Source: Bacteroidales bacterium
GTDB taxonomy: Bacteria > Bacteroidota > Bacteroidia > Bacteroidales > Muribaculaceae
Direction: 5' to 3'
NCBI GenBank assembly: GCA_022009815.1
Contig: CP091725.1
Span: forward strand, 124,001-188,000
Length of the DNA stretch: 64,000 nucleotides
In this document: piece by piece, positions 46,840 through 57,027 of the stretch
Numbering within the stretch: position 1 is the first letter of the stretch
How the letters are laid out: the number at the start of each line of letters is the position of its first letter
Notes under the pieces: generated by a model
What the model was told of the DNA's origin: nothing
What the model saw: only the letters and a program-made list of their open reading frames with translations
The model's database searches: none
Program-made: the position numbers and the translations under genes

Positions 46840-49300
46840 ATGACCTACGCTGAAGTTATTCTCCCGCTGCCGCTCTACAGCACATTCACATACCACATCC
46901 CCGACAACCTGCAATCGGCTGTCGGCGTAGGATTCCGCGTGCTTGTGCCGTTCGGCAGGAAAAAATTCTACACTGGCATCGTGACCATGCTCCACAACCA
47001 GCGTCCAGGAAACTATGAGGTGAAGGATATTGTGGCGGTGCTCGACAACGACAGCATTCTGCGACATCCGCAAATGAAATTCTGGCAATGGATTTCCGAC
47101 TACTATCTGTGTCCGGTTGGCGAGGTCTACAAGGCGGCTGTGCCGGCGGGCATGAAGGTGGAAAGCGAAACGCGCGTCAGCGCAAATCCCGACTTCATCG
47201 ACACCGACGGTTCAATGACCGAGCGTGAAACCGTGGTCTACGATATGCTGCTCGCCAAAGAACGGCTCACTCCGGCGGAAATAGCCAAAGCCACAGGCTA
47301 CAAAGTGTGGAGACCGTCGTGGCGCGTCTGATTGAAAAAGAGGCTGTTTTTGTAACCGAGAAGATTGTCGACAACTACCGCCCGAAAACGGAGGTGTGCG
47401 TTGCCCTGCGCGCCGAGAAAGGCGACAACAAGACGGTGGAGGATTTCTTCTCGAAAGTGAAGCAGGCGAAAAAGCAAGAGGCGGCGCTCCTTGCCTATCT
47501 TGACCTGTCGGGATGGATGAAGCGCAACGCCACCACGAAAGAAGTAACAAAAGACGCGCTCATAAAGCGTGCTGATGTGTCGCTCCCAATCATCAACGCA
47601 ATGGTGGCAAAGGGCATTTTCTCTCTATACAAGAAGGAAGTGAACCGCTTCCACCTCGACAACGGCTCCATCACGGCTCTCAACCCTCTAAGCGAGCCTC
47701 AACAGAAAGCCTACGATGAAATAATCGAAACTTTCAAAGAACAAAACATAACTCTGCTCCATGGCGTCACGTCGAGCGGAAAGACGGAAATCTACACTCA
47801 CCTCATCGACAACGCGCTGAAGCGAGGTTTGCAGGCTCTGTATCTTGTGCCTGAAATAGCGTTGACCACACAACTCACACAGCGCCTGCACAAGAATTTC
47901 GGCGACAGACTGCTAATCTATCATTCCAAATTTTCCGACAACGAGCGTGTCGACATTTGGAAAAAACTGCTCCACAGCAATGAGCCGTGTGTGGTGATCG
48001 GCGTGCGCTCGTCTGTGTTTCTGCCGTTCGGCAAACTCGGCATTGTCATCGTCGACGAGGAGCATGAGACAAGCTACAAGCAACAAGACCCGGCGCCGCG
48101 CTACAACGCCCGTGACGCAGCTCTGATTCTGGCATCAATGCACGGCGCCAAGACGCTGCTCGGCTCCGCGACACCGTCGATACAGACCTACTACAAAGCA
48201 GAGTCGGGCAAATACGGGCTCGTGAATCTCTCCACCCGCTTCGAAGGCGTGGAATTGCCTGCCGTGCGCGTCATCGACACAAAGCAGTCGCGCAAGCGCA
48301 AGGAGATGCGCGGAGCGTTTACCAAAGAACTTGTCAACGAATGCAACGACGCTATCGCGAGGGGCGAACAGGCAATCATTTTCCAGAACCGCCGGGGATT
48401 CGCACCGATGGTGAGATGCAAGGAATGCGCATGGATTCCGAAATGCGAGAACTGCGACGTGTCGCTGACCTATCATAAGTATATCAACCTGCTGTCGTGC
48501 CACTACTGTGGCTACACGATGCCGCTGCCAAACATTTGCCCGGCGTGCGGACAGCCGACAATAGAAGTGGTTGGCTACGGCACGGAGCGCATAGAGGACG
48601 ACATTGAAAAATACTTCCCCGAAGCGAAAATCGCACGTATGGACCTCGACACAACGCGCAGCAAGACGGGATACGAAAAAATCATCGACAGCTTCTCAAA
48701 CCGCCGCACCCAGATTCTTGTTGGCACCCAGATGGTGACAAAAGGCCTTGACTTCGAGGGGGTGAGCGTGGTGGGAATCATCAATGCCGACACGATGATA
48801 AATTTGCCTGATTTCCGCAGCCACGAACGGGCGTTCAACATGATGGAACAGGTGGCTGGACGCGCCGGGCGCAGACAGAAACAAGGCATTGTGTGCATCC
48901 AGACTTCCGCCCCCGAAAATCCAGTAATCAAATTTGTCGTCGACCACGACTACAAAGGCTTCTACCGCTCGGAGCTTGAGGAACGCCGACGCTTCAACTA
49001 TCCGCCGTTCACGCGCATAATCAACATCTACATAAAGCACCGCGACGACAATTCGCTCACAGAAATGTCGGTGCGTTTCAGCAATATGCTCCGCCAAGTG
49101 TTCGGCAAACGGGTGCTCGGGCCTGAACCGCCGACAGTGGCGCGCGTGCAGCAACTCTACATCCGACAGATTGTGCTGAAAATGGAAACGACCGCCTCGT
49201 TGTCGAAAGTGAAGCAGATTCTGCGCACAATCTATGAGCAGTCGCTCTCCGACCCTCGGATGAAAGTGCCATCGTCTACTACGACGTCGACCCGTCATAA
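46840..49300 (+). CDS. priA: Primosomal protein N' (replication restart helicase; two apparent frameshifts)
   Basis: A superfamily 2 DNA helicase that restarts stalled forks. It starts at ATG 46840 with the 3'-end-binding domain (YAEVILPLPLYSTFTYHIP). Walker A is HGVTSSGKTE, Walker B VIVDEEHETSYKQ, and the zinc region has paired cysteines (CKECAWIPKCENC, CHYCGY, CPACG). Breaks at 47302-47304 and 49263-49265 each need one more A: the first gives TGYKSVETVVARL, the second gives DPRMKSAIVYYDVDPS with the stop at 49300. The restored length is 820 residues, normal for Bacteroidales. Two separate breaks in an important gene argue for sequence error. Confidence 0.95.
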
Positions 49301-49302
49301 CA

Positions 49303-49348
49303 AAAACAATGAGAGCCGCAGGCTGATGCCCACGGCTCTCATTGTTTT
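49303..49348. terminator. Bidirectional terminator between priA and subtilase
   Basis: A 16-bp perfect stem (49303-49318 with 49333-49348) has a 14-base loop with four A and four T at its foot, between convergent genes. Confidence 0.88.
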
Positions 49349-49362
49349 ATCGAAGTTTGCTT

Positions 49363-51504
49363 TTATTTCACAACCACCTTCTTTGTGTAGCGTGTCGATT
49401 CTCCTGCCACGCTGATCACGTAGACGCCTTTCTGCTGACCGTCGAGGTTGACTGCCACAGTGTCGCCGTCGGCCGAAGTCTCGGCAACCTTGCGTCCCGA
49501 CAAATCGTAGACACTTGCAACAAGTGCAGGCTCGCCAACCACAAACATCTCGTAGACGTTGCCGCCAAGATTGCGCATCAGCATATTCTTGTCGGAATTA
49601 ACTTCACCGACACCGCTGTTCATGCGGAGCACGCTCTTCAAGCCTTCGTAGACGTTGATTTTACCTGCTCCCCACTGCACTTGATTGCCGCCCTTGACAA
49701 ACGAATCGCGTGTTGATGTCTCGTTGATCACTTCAATAACCTCATCGTAGGTCAATTTCGGATTTGCCTCAAGCCAGAGAGCCAATGTTCCGGTGACATA
49801 AGGTGTCGACATCGATGTGCCGCTCATATCGCCCCAGAAATAGTATTTGCCGTTTTCCGCCACACGTGCCGACAAGAGGTTGTACTTGCTTATCGAAATT
49901 CCTTGATTCTGTGCCTCATATTTCACATAAGGCGTGCTGTAGCTTGAAATGATAGTGTGGCCTGGAGCACATACGTGCGGCAACTTGCGGCCGTCGATGA
50001 GTGTTCCGTAGCTTGAAAACTCTGCAATGTCGCCCACTTTACCGCCATTGACCGACTGAGTTTGTCCGTCCATAGTTTTGAATCTCGTCTTTGTCGTATA
50101 GGCTCCGACAGCGATAATATTTTTCGGACAAGCCATCATGTTTATCGTACCGTCGGCATCTACATCGTCGTCCCATCCGTCGACGTCGGTCATAAACTGG
50201 GCTTCCCAGCCGTCGGCATAAGCGTATACCGCACGTCCGTTGTCAGCCTTGATAATATAACCGATGGCATAAGTGGACTTCTTGGGTTTTGCTTTGGAGA
50301 GACTTACGTATACATTGTAGCGGTTGTTGTCGCTGCCAACCTCTCCGCTCACTTTAAACGAGCCGCTGAAATATGTCGATGCTCTATAGTCGGTCTCCGA
50401 TTTCGAGCCGTCGAATACCGGCATCTCATAAACGACGTTGCCAGTAAGTGTGCTTACCACAACTGGTTGGAATGTGAACTTTGCCGAATTGTCGCCCCAG
50501 AATTCAACTGCTCCTGAAAGGGTGTTGCCATAGGTCGGGTCGGTGGTGTCAAACAAGCCTCTCATCTCTGTGTTTGTCGAAGAGAACTTATGATAGGCTG
50601 CGATAGGAAGGTCGCCCTCGTTGCCGGCGGCTATACAGATAAACGCTTCCTTGCCCAATTTGGCATAATACTGGTCGTTGACCGACGAGCCGTCGTGAGG
50701 ACCGTCGTTGCTGCCGAGCGAAATGTTGATTACCAACGGTTTGCCATTGGCTTTGGCATAATCGATAAGAGTTTCTATGGAGAGAAGGATGTCGGTGTCG
50801 GTGCTTGATTTCAAGCCAACCATGGCGAAATCGGCTCCTGGAGCCACACCCTCAAAAGTGACACTGCTGCTTGTGTAGCTGCCGCCGATGATGCCTGCCA
50901 CGTGTGTTCCGTGAGTTTCCGTGCGGAGGTCTGACGTAAACGATGAAATCTTCGATGGTGTGTCGTAGGCTGTAAGTTTGCCGTTCAACGCTGTCCAAAG
51001 ACACTTCACGCGCGACTCTGTTGTTCCCTTCTTGCGGAACGTGATGTGGTTGGGGTCAATGCCCTGGTCAATCAGCGACACAATCACGCCCTCTCCAGTA
51101 TATGCACGGTCGAGATCGGTTCCTTTATGCACTTTGTCGGCGCCTGTCGACTTGTTGGCTTCATCAAGTTTCGCACGTACAGGACGTGAGAACTGCATCT
51201 GGCGCAGCGCATCTGATGCAACAACGCTCTCAACGCTGTCCATCGGCAATTGCACAATTGCCAGGTCGTCGCGCTGACGCAACACTTCAATTTCCTTTTT
51301 CTGCAACGCAGCCACAGCATTGTCGCCGGAAAGACGCACCACTGCCGTAACCATCTTAGGCTCTGCCGCCTGTGTCTTCTGCATACCGGCTGTCGATGCC
51401 TGATATTGGCGTAGCACTTCGAGGCTGCGCAGGTCAAGTTTGCCCTGGCCGAATACCGAAGAAGCGCCCATTGCCAAAATAGCGAGTAGATAGATTTTTT
51501 TCAT
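49363..51504 (-). CDS. Secreted subtilisin-family (S8) peptidase with C-terminal sorting domain
   Basis: A 713-residue exported serine protease. Signal peptide MKKIYLLAILAMGASSVFG. The catalytic triad is Asp146 (LIDQGID), His198 (THGTHVAGI) and Ser564 (GTSMSTPYV), with the oxyanion Asn in AAGNEGDLP. A propeptide-like region occupies residues 25-110, and an insert of about 150 residues separates the Asn region from the Ser. The last 75 residues (VASVYDLSGRKVAE...GVYVISVAGESTRYTKKVVVK) match type IX secretion sorting domains, so a surface or secreted location is likely. It stands alone with its own promoter. Confidence 0.93.
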   Translation of the reverse strand: MKKIYLLAILAMGASSVFGQGKLDLRSLEVLRQYQASTAGMQKTQAAEPKMVTAVVRLSGDNAVAALQKKEIEVLRQRDDLAIVQLPMDSVESVVASDALRQMQFSRPVRAKLDEANKSTGADKVHKGTDLDRAYTGEGVIVSLIDQGIDPNHITFRKKGTTESRVKCLWTALNGKLTAYDTPSKISSFTSDLRTETHGTHVAGIIGGSYTSSSVTFEGVAPGADFAMVGLKSSTDTDILLSIETLIDYAKANGKPLVINISLGSNDGPHDGSSVNDQYYAKLGKEAFICIAAGNEGDLPIAAYHKFSSTNTEMRGLFDTTDPTYGNTLSGAVEFWGDNSAKFTFQPVVVSTLTGNVVYEMPVFDGSKSETDYRASTYFSGSFKVSGEVGSDNNRYNVYVSLSKAKPKKSTYAIGYIIKADNGRAVYAYADGWEAQFMTDVDGWDDDVDADGTINMMACPKNIIAVGAYTTKTRFKTMDGQTQSVNGGKVGDIAEFSSYGTLIDGRKLPHVCAPGHTIISSYSTPYVKYEAQNQGISISKYNLLSARVAENGKYYFWGDMSGTSMSTPYVTGTLALWLEANPKLTYDEVIEVINETSTRDSFVKGGNQVQWGAGKINVYEGLKSVLRMNSGVGEVNSDKNMLMRNLGGNVYEMFVVGEPALVASVYDLSGRKVAETSADGDTVAVNLDGQQKGVYVISVAGESTRYTKKVVVK

Positions 51505-51509
51505 TCTGT

Positions 51510-51527
51510 CGGTTATTTGTTTAACCG
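51510..51527 (-). other. Small hairpin at the 5' leader of the subtilase gene
   Basis: CGGTTA and TAACCG (51510-51515 with 51522-51527) form a 6-bp inverted repeat with a 6-base loop, between the -7 box and the start codon. It would form near the very 5' end of the mRNA and may affect stability or translation. Confidence 0.35.
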
Positions 51528-51560
51528 CAAAAATAAGAATTATTTTTTCAATGTCGCAAA
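51528..51560 (-). promoter_or_regulatory. Promoter of the subtilase gene
   Basis: Minus-strand -33 TTTG (51557-51560), 21-base spacer, -7 TATTTTTG (51528-51535), 24 bases before the start codon. Confidence 0.75.
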
Positions 51561-51585
51561 TTAATTATATTTTTTTCGTTGTTTT

Positions 51586-52440
51586 CTATACAAAAGCCCT
51601 GATTATGTGTTCCAAATGCTTCAGCGACATCCCGTGGCGAAAGAATCTTTTCACGTATGGCCACCGCCTGACGTCACGCAGTTTTTTAACCTTTTTCATT
51701 GCCTTGAAATCCAGTTTTTCATGTATGCGTTTCATATCCTGACGGCTGATGGGATGCTCTGGGTCGTCAACCCACACGGGCAGACGGTCGTGCCATTTTT
51801 TGTAGGTTTTAAGCACTTCACGGAACCACACCTCATTGAAATTGCCCGGAGAATAATGGAAAATGTCGACCACTCCGCACACATAGTTCTTGTAACGCTG
51901 ATTGACCGACAACGAGAAGTCGACATCATAGCAATGGAAGCCTTTGAGCAACTGCTCGTCGAAAGGCGTCTCCTGCCAAACGCTCCTGCGCACAAACATA
52001 GCGAAGCCGTCGAGAGCCACCACCTGACGATAGGTGCTGTCTTCAAAACCTTGCCGGTAAAGGCGTCGCCGACCTTTCGTTAGCTGGGTGAAATTAAGCA
52101 CACTCCATTTGCGGCTTTGTCCCCACCCTGCCGGAGAGTCGACCATAGCCACCGTGCCTGCAAATCCTATCACACCGCAATCCGGTTTGCTCAGCTGCGG
52201 CATTACCTTCGCCCACCATCCTTTCTCAAGAAACTCAACATCCTCATGAATGAAAAGCAGATAAGGATAACGCGCCTCCGACGCTGCCCTGTTGTATGCC
52301 GCGCAGATTGACAGGCGCATCACCTTGTTGTCAATCGCCAATATCTCATACTCCACGTTGTCGCCTATTGTCTCTGCTACATTTTTCTCAAAATTAAGCA
52401 GATATTTTCTATTTACAGAACAAACTATTATTGATAGCAT
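51586..52440 (-). CDS. Glycosyltransferase family 2 protein
   Basis: A 284-residue GT-A fold enzyme. It has the N-terminal beta strand MLSIIVCSVNRKYLLNFEKN, YEILAIDN, a donor-binding DxD-like HEDVEF (about residue 64-69), GFAMFVRRSVW and a HCYDVDFSLSVNQRY motif near the catalytic base. The family transfers a nucleotide-activated sugar; donor and acceptor are unknown. It is the last gene of an arnT-DUF5672-GT2 group, 16 bases after the DUF5672 gene, so an envelope glycan role is inferred. Confidence 0.85.
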   Translation of the reverse strand: MLSIIVCSVNRKYLLNFEKNVAETIGDNVEYEILAIDNKVMRLSICAAYNRAASEARYPYLLFIHEDVEFLEKGWWAKVMPQLSKPDCGVIGFAGTVAMVDSPAGWGQSRKWSVLNFTQLTKGRRRLYRQGFEDSTYRQVVALDGFAMFVRRSVWQETPFDEQLLKGFHCYDVDFSLSVNQRYKNYVCGVVDIFHYSPGNFNEVWFREVLKTYKKWHDRLPVWVDDPEHPISRQDMKRIHEKLDFKAMKKVKKLRDVRRWPYVKRFFRHGMSLKHLEHIIRAFV

Positions 52441-52456
52441 TTATTTGTCGTTTTTT

Positions 52457-53245
52457 TTATTTAATGTATTGTTTCCAAAAGCTTTTATATCTCGGCAATG
52501 ACCAGGCATGGCAGCCAAACGGCAACTTGCCGATGGTGTGCATACAATAGTCGGGCTTGCTTTCCCACGCAAACGCCAACGCCTCGCGCCATCCCGGCTT
52601 TTTCAAGCCGCAACGACGTCCGGCAACGAGCGAGAAAAACACGTCCTCTGCCGCTCGACGCTCCTCGCCGAAGCGCAGCCGGCTTATCTCGTCGGCAAAC
52701 TGCTCCGCCATTTCACGCATCTTCGACACCCGCCTAAGGCTCAAGCCTCCGTTGCCAACCGAGAATGCCAGATGGGCATGCACCATATTCTCGCCTTCTC
52801 CGATGGGATGCAGCTTGCGGTGGAGCGCCTGCATCCAGCCTCCAAACAGATGGTACGACAGTCCCCGCTTTATTATCCACGGAGCGCCGATATAGTCGTA
52901 GCCCTTGGCAACCCACTCATCGAGTTCGTTGCGAAACACGTAGGCGTCAAGTTGATAAATCAGAATATAATCGTAGACGGAAAACAAATCATAAAATTCC
53001 GTGCTGAGCAGCATGCTGTTGTAGCCTTTCACGCCGTCAAACCATTCATTGCGCAACGCCTTGACAACAACCGACTGCCACGACTGCAAATCTTCAGTAA
53101 GGTCAAGCCGTTCCGGATGAATCACAATTATGTCGTGACCGCCGAGCACATCGACGCATTGCCGCATCGAAATTTTCTCATCGTCGGAGAGATGCCTGTA
53201 GGCTGGCACCACCACTGCCGTCCTATACTTTTTATCGTTTGTCAT
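52457..53245 (-). CDS. DUF5672 family protein, probable glycosyltransferase-like
   Basis: A 262-residue protein from ATG 53245 (MTNDKKYRTAVVVPAYRHLS). It shows GYNSMLLSTEFYDLFSVYDYILIYQLDAYVFRNEL, a DxD-containing block, YDYIGAPWI, VGNGGLSLRRVSKM and EDVFFSL, the signature of DUF5672. The arrangement of QLDAYVF and NGGLSLR resembles GT-A transferases, so sugar transfer is likely but unproven. The start overlaps the arnT-like stop by 14 bases and the GT2 gene follows. The longer frame above 53245 lies inside arnT. Confidence 0.82.
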   Translation of the reverse strand: MTNDKKYRTAVVVPAYRHLSDDEKISMRQCVDVLGGHDIIVIHPERLDLTEDLQSWQSVVVKALRNEWFDGVKGYNSMLLSTEFYDLFSVYDYILIYQLDAYVFRNELDEWVAKGYDYIGAPWIIKRGLSYHLFGGWMQALHRKLHPIGEGENMVHAHLAFSVGNGGLSLRRVSKMREMAEQFADEISRLRFGEERRAAEDVFFSLVAGRRCGLKKPGWREALAFAWESKPDYCMHTIGKLPFGCHAWSLPRYKSFWKQYIK

Positions 53246-54932
53246 ACTTATACAGCAGCAGGTTGCCTTTAAATGACGTAAACTCATTGTCGGTGCGCGC
53301 CACTTCACGGCATCGATATGCCGACATCTCCTCCTCAAAACGCTCTTTGTTTGCCTCGCGCAGCATCACATAGCCCGTCTCGGGCATCGCCGACACTTCG
53401 CTGTAGGGCATCACCTTGTCGTCGAGATAGAACACGGCGGCATAAGCCGGCTCTTCCTTGCCCACACGGTAGAACCCGATTCTTCCGTCGGGCTGGTAAA
53501 CTTTAACCTTCTGCGCGAAATAGTAGTCGGGCACACAGTTCTTCAAAGCCGGATTAAGCACTCCGTCAAGACTCATGTAGCAAGCCACCCAGACTCCTAC
53601 AGCAAGCCATAGATATAGATTCAATGCCTTGCGACGCATCCAGATTGCCACCGCAACGAGCACCGGCATCAATGATGCAAGGAGATAGGCCACGCCCATC
53701 GGCATCTTCTGCAACTCTCCCAACTGAAGGGCAAGCCGGCGGGACGAACGGCTGTCGCCCAAGAAACTCAAATCAACCGCGTGCAAAGCTATCAGCGCCA
53801 CGCTGAACACCACTCCAACCACAACAATCGTCACGGCATAAGCATTGAAGATGCGACGGTGTTCCTGCAGCAGCCACACTATGAGATTGGCTATTGCAAG
53901 ACTCAGGAACGGATACATCGGCAACAGGTACACACTGCGTTTGCTTTTCGGTATTTCGTAGAACACGAATATCAGAACAGATGCGACAACGGCAAACTGC
54001 ATCACGCTGTCCATCGAACGGAAATGCGACCATACAGCCCTGAACTTAGGCATTCCCACCTCACGCCATCTGACAGCGAAGAGAGAGCCTACAATCAACA
54101 GCGACCACGGCAGCAAGCCGGAAAGAAGTATCGGGAAATAATAAAACGGCCCGTTTTCATGACTTTCATACGACATCTTGCCGAGAAAACGTCCAAAATT
54201 CTCCTCCATCATCAAGTCAAGGAAGCGGTCGACTCCAACATTGAAAGCTGCCACATACCAACATAACGGCAACACCGACGAGAGCAGAGCAACCTTAAGC
54301 AACGCCTTTAAAACAGGCTTCGTCTTCTCGCCGTCGACAATCATCATCACCGCCATCACCGCACACGGCAAGATGGCTCCAATCGGACCTTTGGTGAGTA
54401 TGGCTCCGGAAATCATCAGCGAGGCAAGCCACGGCATTCCGCGGTAACCACGCTCTTTCCATCGATACAGAAACAAGAATCCGCCAACCATAAATGCCGT
54501 CAGCACCATGTCTACACGGCACGTCATCGCCGCGCGATGCACCTCAAACGACGTGATCAGCACCAACGTGGCAATCAGCACCTTGCCCACATGATAGCGC
54601 CTCGAGAACACAAAAAAGCCATAGCACATAGCGATATAAGCCAATGCCGACGGCAGACGGGCCGTCATCTCCGACACATAACCCTGCGGCATTGAGAACA
54701 ACGCCACAAGCCAATGCAGCATCGGCGGCTTGAATGCAAATTCCCCTTGAAAAAAGGGCAATATAAAATTACCCTGGTCGAGCATCGCCATTGCCACAAG
54801 AGCCTCGCGAGGCTCGCCTCGCGTATAGAAATGCCCCATGCCGATAAACGGGAGCGTCAGCATTGTGGCAAGCACAAGCACAACCCAACCTATCCGGCGC
54901 ACGTCTTCTCTGTTTTCCTCTTTTTGTTTCAT
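53232..54932 (-). CDS. ArnT/GT39-like lipid-linked sugar transferase
   Basis: A 566-residue inner-membrane protein with about 12 helices. The first periplasmic loop has HFYTRGEPREALVAMAML, the acidic ArnT/PMT motif, followed by FAFKPPMLHWLVALF and TARLPSAL. The C-terminal part is a soluble periplasmic domain (VYQPDGRIGFYRVG). Such enzymes move a sugar from polyprenyl phosphate to lipid A or another envelope acceptor. Start ATG 54932 follows a -7 box by 8 bases; an earlier start at 54983 would contain the promoter. It leads the DUF5672-GT2 group. Confidence 0.85.
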   Translation of the reverse strand: MKQKEENREDVRRIGWVVLVLATMLTLPFIGMGHFYTRGEPREALVAMAMLDQGNFILPFFQGEFAFKPPMLHWLVALFSMPQGYVSEMTARLPSALAYIAMCYGFFVFSRRYHVGKVLIATLVLITSFEVHRAAMTCRVDMVLTAFMVGGFLFLYRWKERGYRGMPWLASLMISGAILTKGPIGAILPCAVMAVMMIVDGEKTKPVLKALLKVALLSSVLPLCWYVAAFNVGVDRFLDLMMEENFGRFLGKMSYESHENGPFYYFPILLSGLLPWSLLIVGSLFAVRWREVGMPKFRAVWSHFRSMDSVMQFAVVASVLIFVFYEIPKSKRSVYLLPMYPFLSLAIANLIVWLLQEHRRIFNAYAVTIVVVGVVFSVALIALHAVDLSFLGDSRSSRRLALQLGELQKMPMGVAYLLASLMPVLVAVAIWMRRKALNLYLWLAVGVWVACYMSLDGVLNPALKNCVPDYYFAQKVKVYQPDGRIGFYRVGKEEPAYAAVFYLDDKVMPYSEVSAMPETGYVMLREANKERFEEEMSAYRCREVARTDNEFTSFKGNLLLYKYDKR

Positions 54933-54940
54933 ATCTTTTG

Positions 54941-54948
54941 CAAAGATA
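54941..54948 (-). promoter_or_regulatory. -7 promoter box of the arnT-like operon
   Basis: Minus-strand TATCTTTG with a TTTT at -33 distance (19 bases). It lies 8 bases before the start codon, giving almost no leader. Confidence 0.5.
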
Positions 54949-54983
54949 GTGCAAGGTGAGTGGAAAGAAAAGAGCTTGCTCAA

Positions 54984-55257
54984 TTTTCTTTCCCGAACCG
55001 CAGCCTATATTATTTAAAGATGCCATTATGATATTAGGGAATCAAAGGAATAACCTTGATTTAGCAAAATCAAGGCTGTTTCTTTGACATCAAGTACGAG
55101 ACTGTCAACGTGCCCAGGTCAATGTGGAAACAATTTGATAAAGAGACAGCTTGTTTCAAATGACTTACCGCAGTTTTTATTTCACAGCACACCATGCAAA
55201 AAAAGAGGATGCGCCTATTTTGACACATCCTCTTTTCCGGTTCCTTCAAGAGTTTTC
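54984..55257. other. Non-coding stretch with an orphan hairpin
   Basis: About 320 bases between the arnT-like start (54932) and the rng end hold no credible gene. Besides the rng terminator at 55198-55236 there is a perfect 9-bp inverted repeat with a 4-base loop at 55054-55075 (CCTTGATTT/AAATCAAGG) followed by a T-rich tract on plus. Short open frames here lack ribosome-binding or family features. Confidence 0.5.
55198..55236 (-). terminator. Terminator of rng
   Basis: An 11-bp perfect stem (55201-55211 with 55226-55236) has a 14-base loop. On minus it runs into seven T (55198-55204). Confidence 0.85.
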
Positions 55258-56885
55258 TCAACCTTCTTTCGAAGCGCGCTTGCTCTTGCTTGCTTTCTTT
55301 TCATCTGAACTCTTTCCCGAGTCCTTGTTGTCGGTCACGTCGATTTCCTTGCGGTCGCTGTCGAAGAATTTATATTCAAGGAATGCCAGCGCCTGATTGG
55401 CAACGACTTTAAATTTCTTTCCGAACTCACTTCTCCAGCTGCGATATATCGACTTGAAGAAGCCCTGCTTTATGTAGGCATAGACATACGGATGCACATA
55501 CAGCACAAAATCCTGAAGATTAAGCGTGTTGACCACGTAGTCAAGTTTCTCATGCAGGAGGTCGGTAAACAGTATTGAAGGCTGCACCAATCCTTTGCCG
55601 TAGCACGACGGGCAACTCTCAAGAGTCTCGATGTCGAGAGCGGCACGCACACGCTGCCGCGTGATTTGCATAAGTCCGAACTTACTCAGAGGCAAAATGT
55701 TGTGGCGGGCACGGTCGTTTGCCATCACCTCGCGCATGTGGTCATAGAGTTTCTGCCGATGCTCGGCTGTACTCATATCGATAAAGTCGATTACGATGAT
55801 TCCGCCCATGTCGCGCAGACGCAACTGCCGCGCAATCTCGTCGGCGGCGCGGAGATTGACATCAAGAGCGTTCTCCTCCTGATTCTCCACGTTGCGGTTG
55901 CGGTTGCCAGAGTTCACATCGATCACGTGAAGAGCTTCTGTATGCTCAATGATGATGTATGCTCCCGACTTGAACGACACCGCTTTTCCAAACGACGACT
56001 TTATCTGCTTCGTGATGTTGTAGAAATCGAAAATCGGCTCGTCTTTGGCATACAACTTTACCGACTCCTTGCGCTCAGGGGCAATGAGACTCACATAGTT
56101 GTAAATCTGCGAATAGGTTTCCGCATCGTTCACGAAGATGTTTCAAACGACGGGCTGAACACGTCTCGGATAATGCCAACGGCACGGCTGTCTTCCTCGT
56201 GAAGGAGTGCCGGCGACTCTGACTTCTGCAATTTTTCAATCGTATCCTCCCAGCATTTCACCAGGGTGTTCATCTCGTTGTTGAGTTCTGCAACCCGCTT
56301 GTCTTCTGCCGATGTGCGCACAATGACGCCGAAATTTTTCGGACGTATGCTCTCAATCAGCTGGCGCAGGCGCATTTTTTCTTGTGTCGACTTGATTTTC
56401 TGCGAAATTGAGACCTTGTTGGAGAATGGTATCAGCACCATGAACCGTCCGGTAAACGTCAATTCCGTGGTGAGCCGCGGACCTTTAGTTGAAATCGGCT
56501 CTTTCGACACCTGGAAAATGATGTGCTGACCAACGGTCAGCGTTTCTGCAATGCTGCCCTGCTTGTTTATGTCGGGCAGCAGTTTGAATTTAGAAAGCTG
56601 CGGAGCTTTGTTGGGCTCTGCAATAGCGCTTTGGACAAAAGTATTGAAACTCGAGAACTGAGAACCGAGGTCGAGATAATGAAGAAACGCCTCTTTCTCA
56701 GAGCCGATGTCGACAAAAGCGGCATTCAGCCCCGGCATCAACTTCTTTATCCGACCGTAATAGATGTCGCCGACGGCAAACTTGATGTTGCGCGACTCCT
56801 TCTGGAGCGACATCAAGCGCCCGTCTTCAAGCAGAGCCACGGATGTTTCCTGTGGCTGCACATCAACTACGAGTTCACTTCTCAT
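55258..56885 (-). CDS. rng: Ribonuclease G/E-family endoribonuclease (apparent frameshift near 56141)
   Basis: A single-strand-specific endoribonuclease for rRNA and mRNA processing. The N-terminal S1 domain contains IYYGRIKKLMPGLNAAFVDIG. The catalytic DNase I-like part has ALHVIDVNSGNRN and GGIIVIDFIDM, which supply the metal-binding Asp residues, and a zinc-link CPSC. At 56141-56143 one A on the sense strand appears lost; restoring it joins SPSFE to NIFVNDAETYSQ. The restored length is about 542 residues. A Lys/Ser-rich tail (DEKKASKSKRASKEG) ends the protein. The gene lies downstream of the HU and mS38-like genes but is separated by a hairpin. Confidence 0.94.
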
Positions 56886-56937
56886 TGTCTGAATTTAAAG
56901 TCAATACTTGGTTGTTTAGAATCGTTTTTAAAAGACA

Positions 56938-56985
56938 CAAGAACAAACTGAAGATTCTCTTGAAAAGAAATCCCGCTTGTTCTTG
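56938..56985 (-). terminator. Probable terminator of the HU/mS38-like unit
   Basis: A 9-bp perfect stem (56938-56946 with 56977-56985) has a 30-base loop. On minus it is followed by TGTCTTTTAAAA. Moderate strength. Confidence 0.5.
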
Positions 56986-57027
56986 CGATAAAAATCATGA
57001 AATTTAATTTTTAAACTAAATTTCAAT

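Noticed and set aside
55151..55396. Short open frame on plus in the gene-free region before rng
   Set aside because: It runs into rng on the other strand, lacks a ribosome-binding context and matches no family I know.
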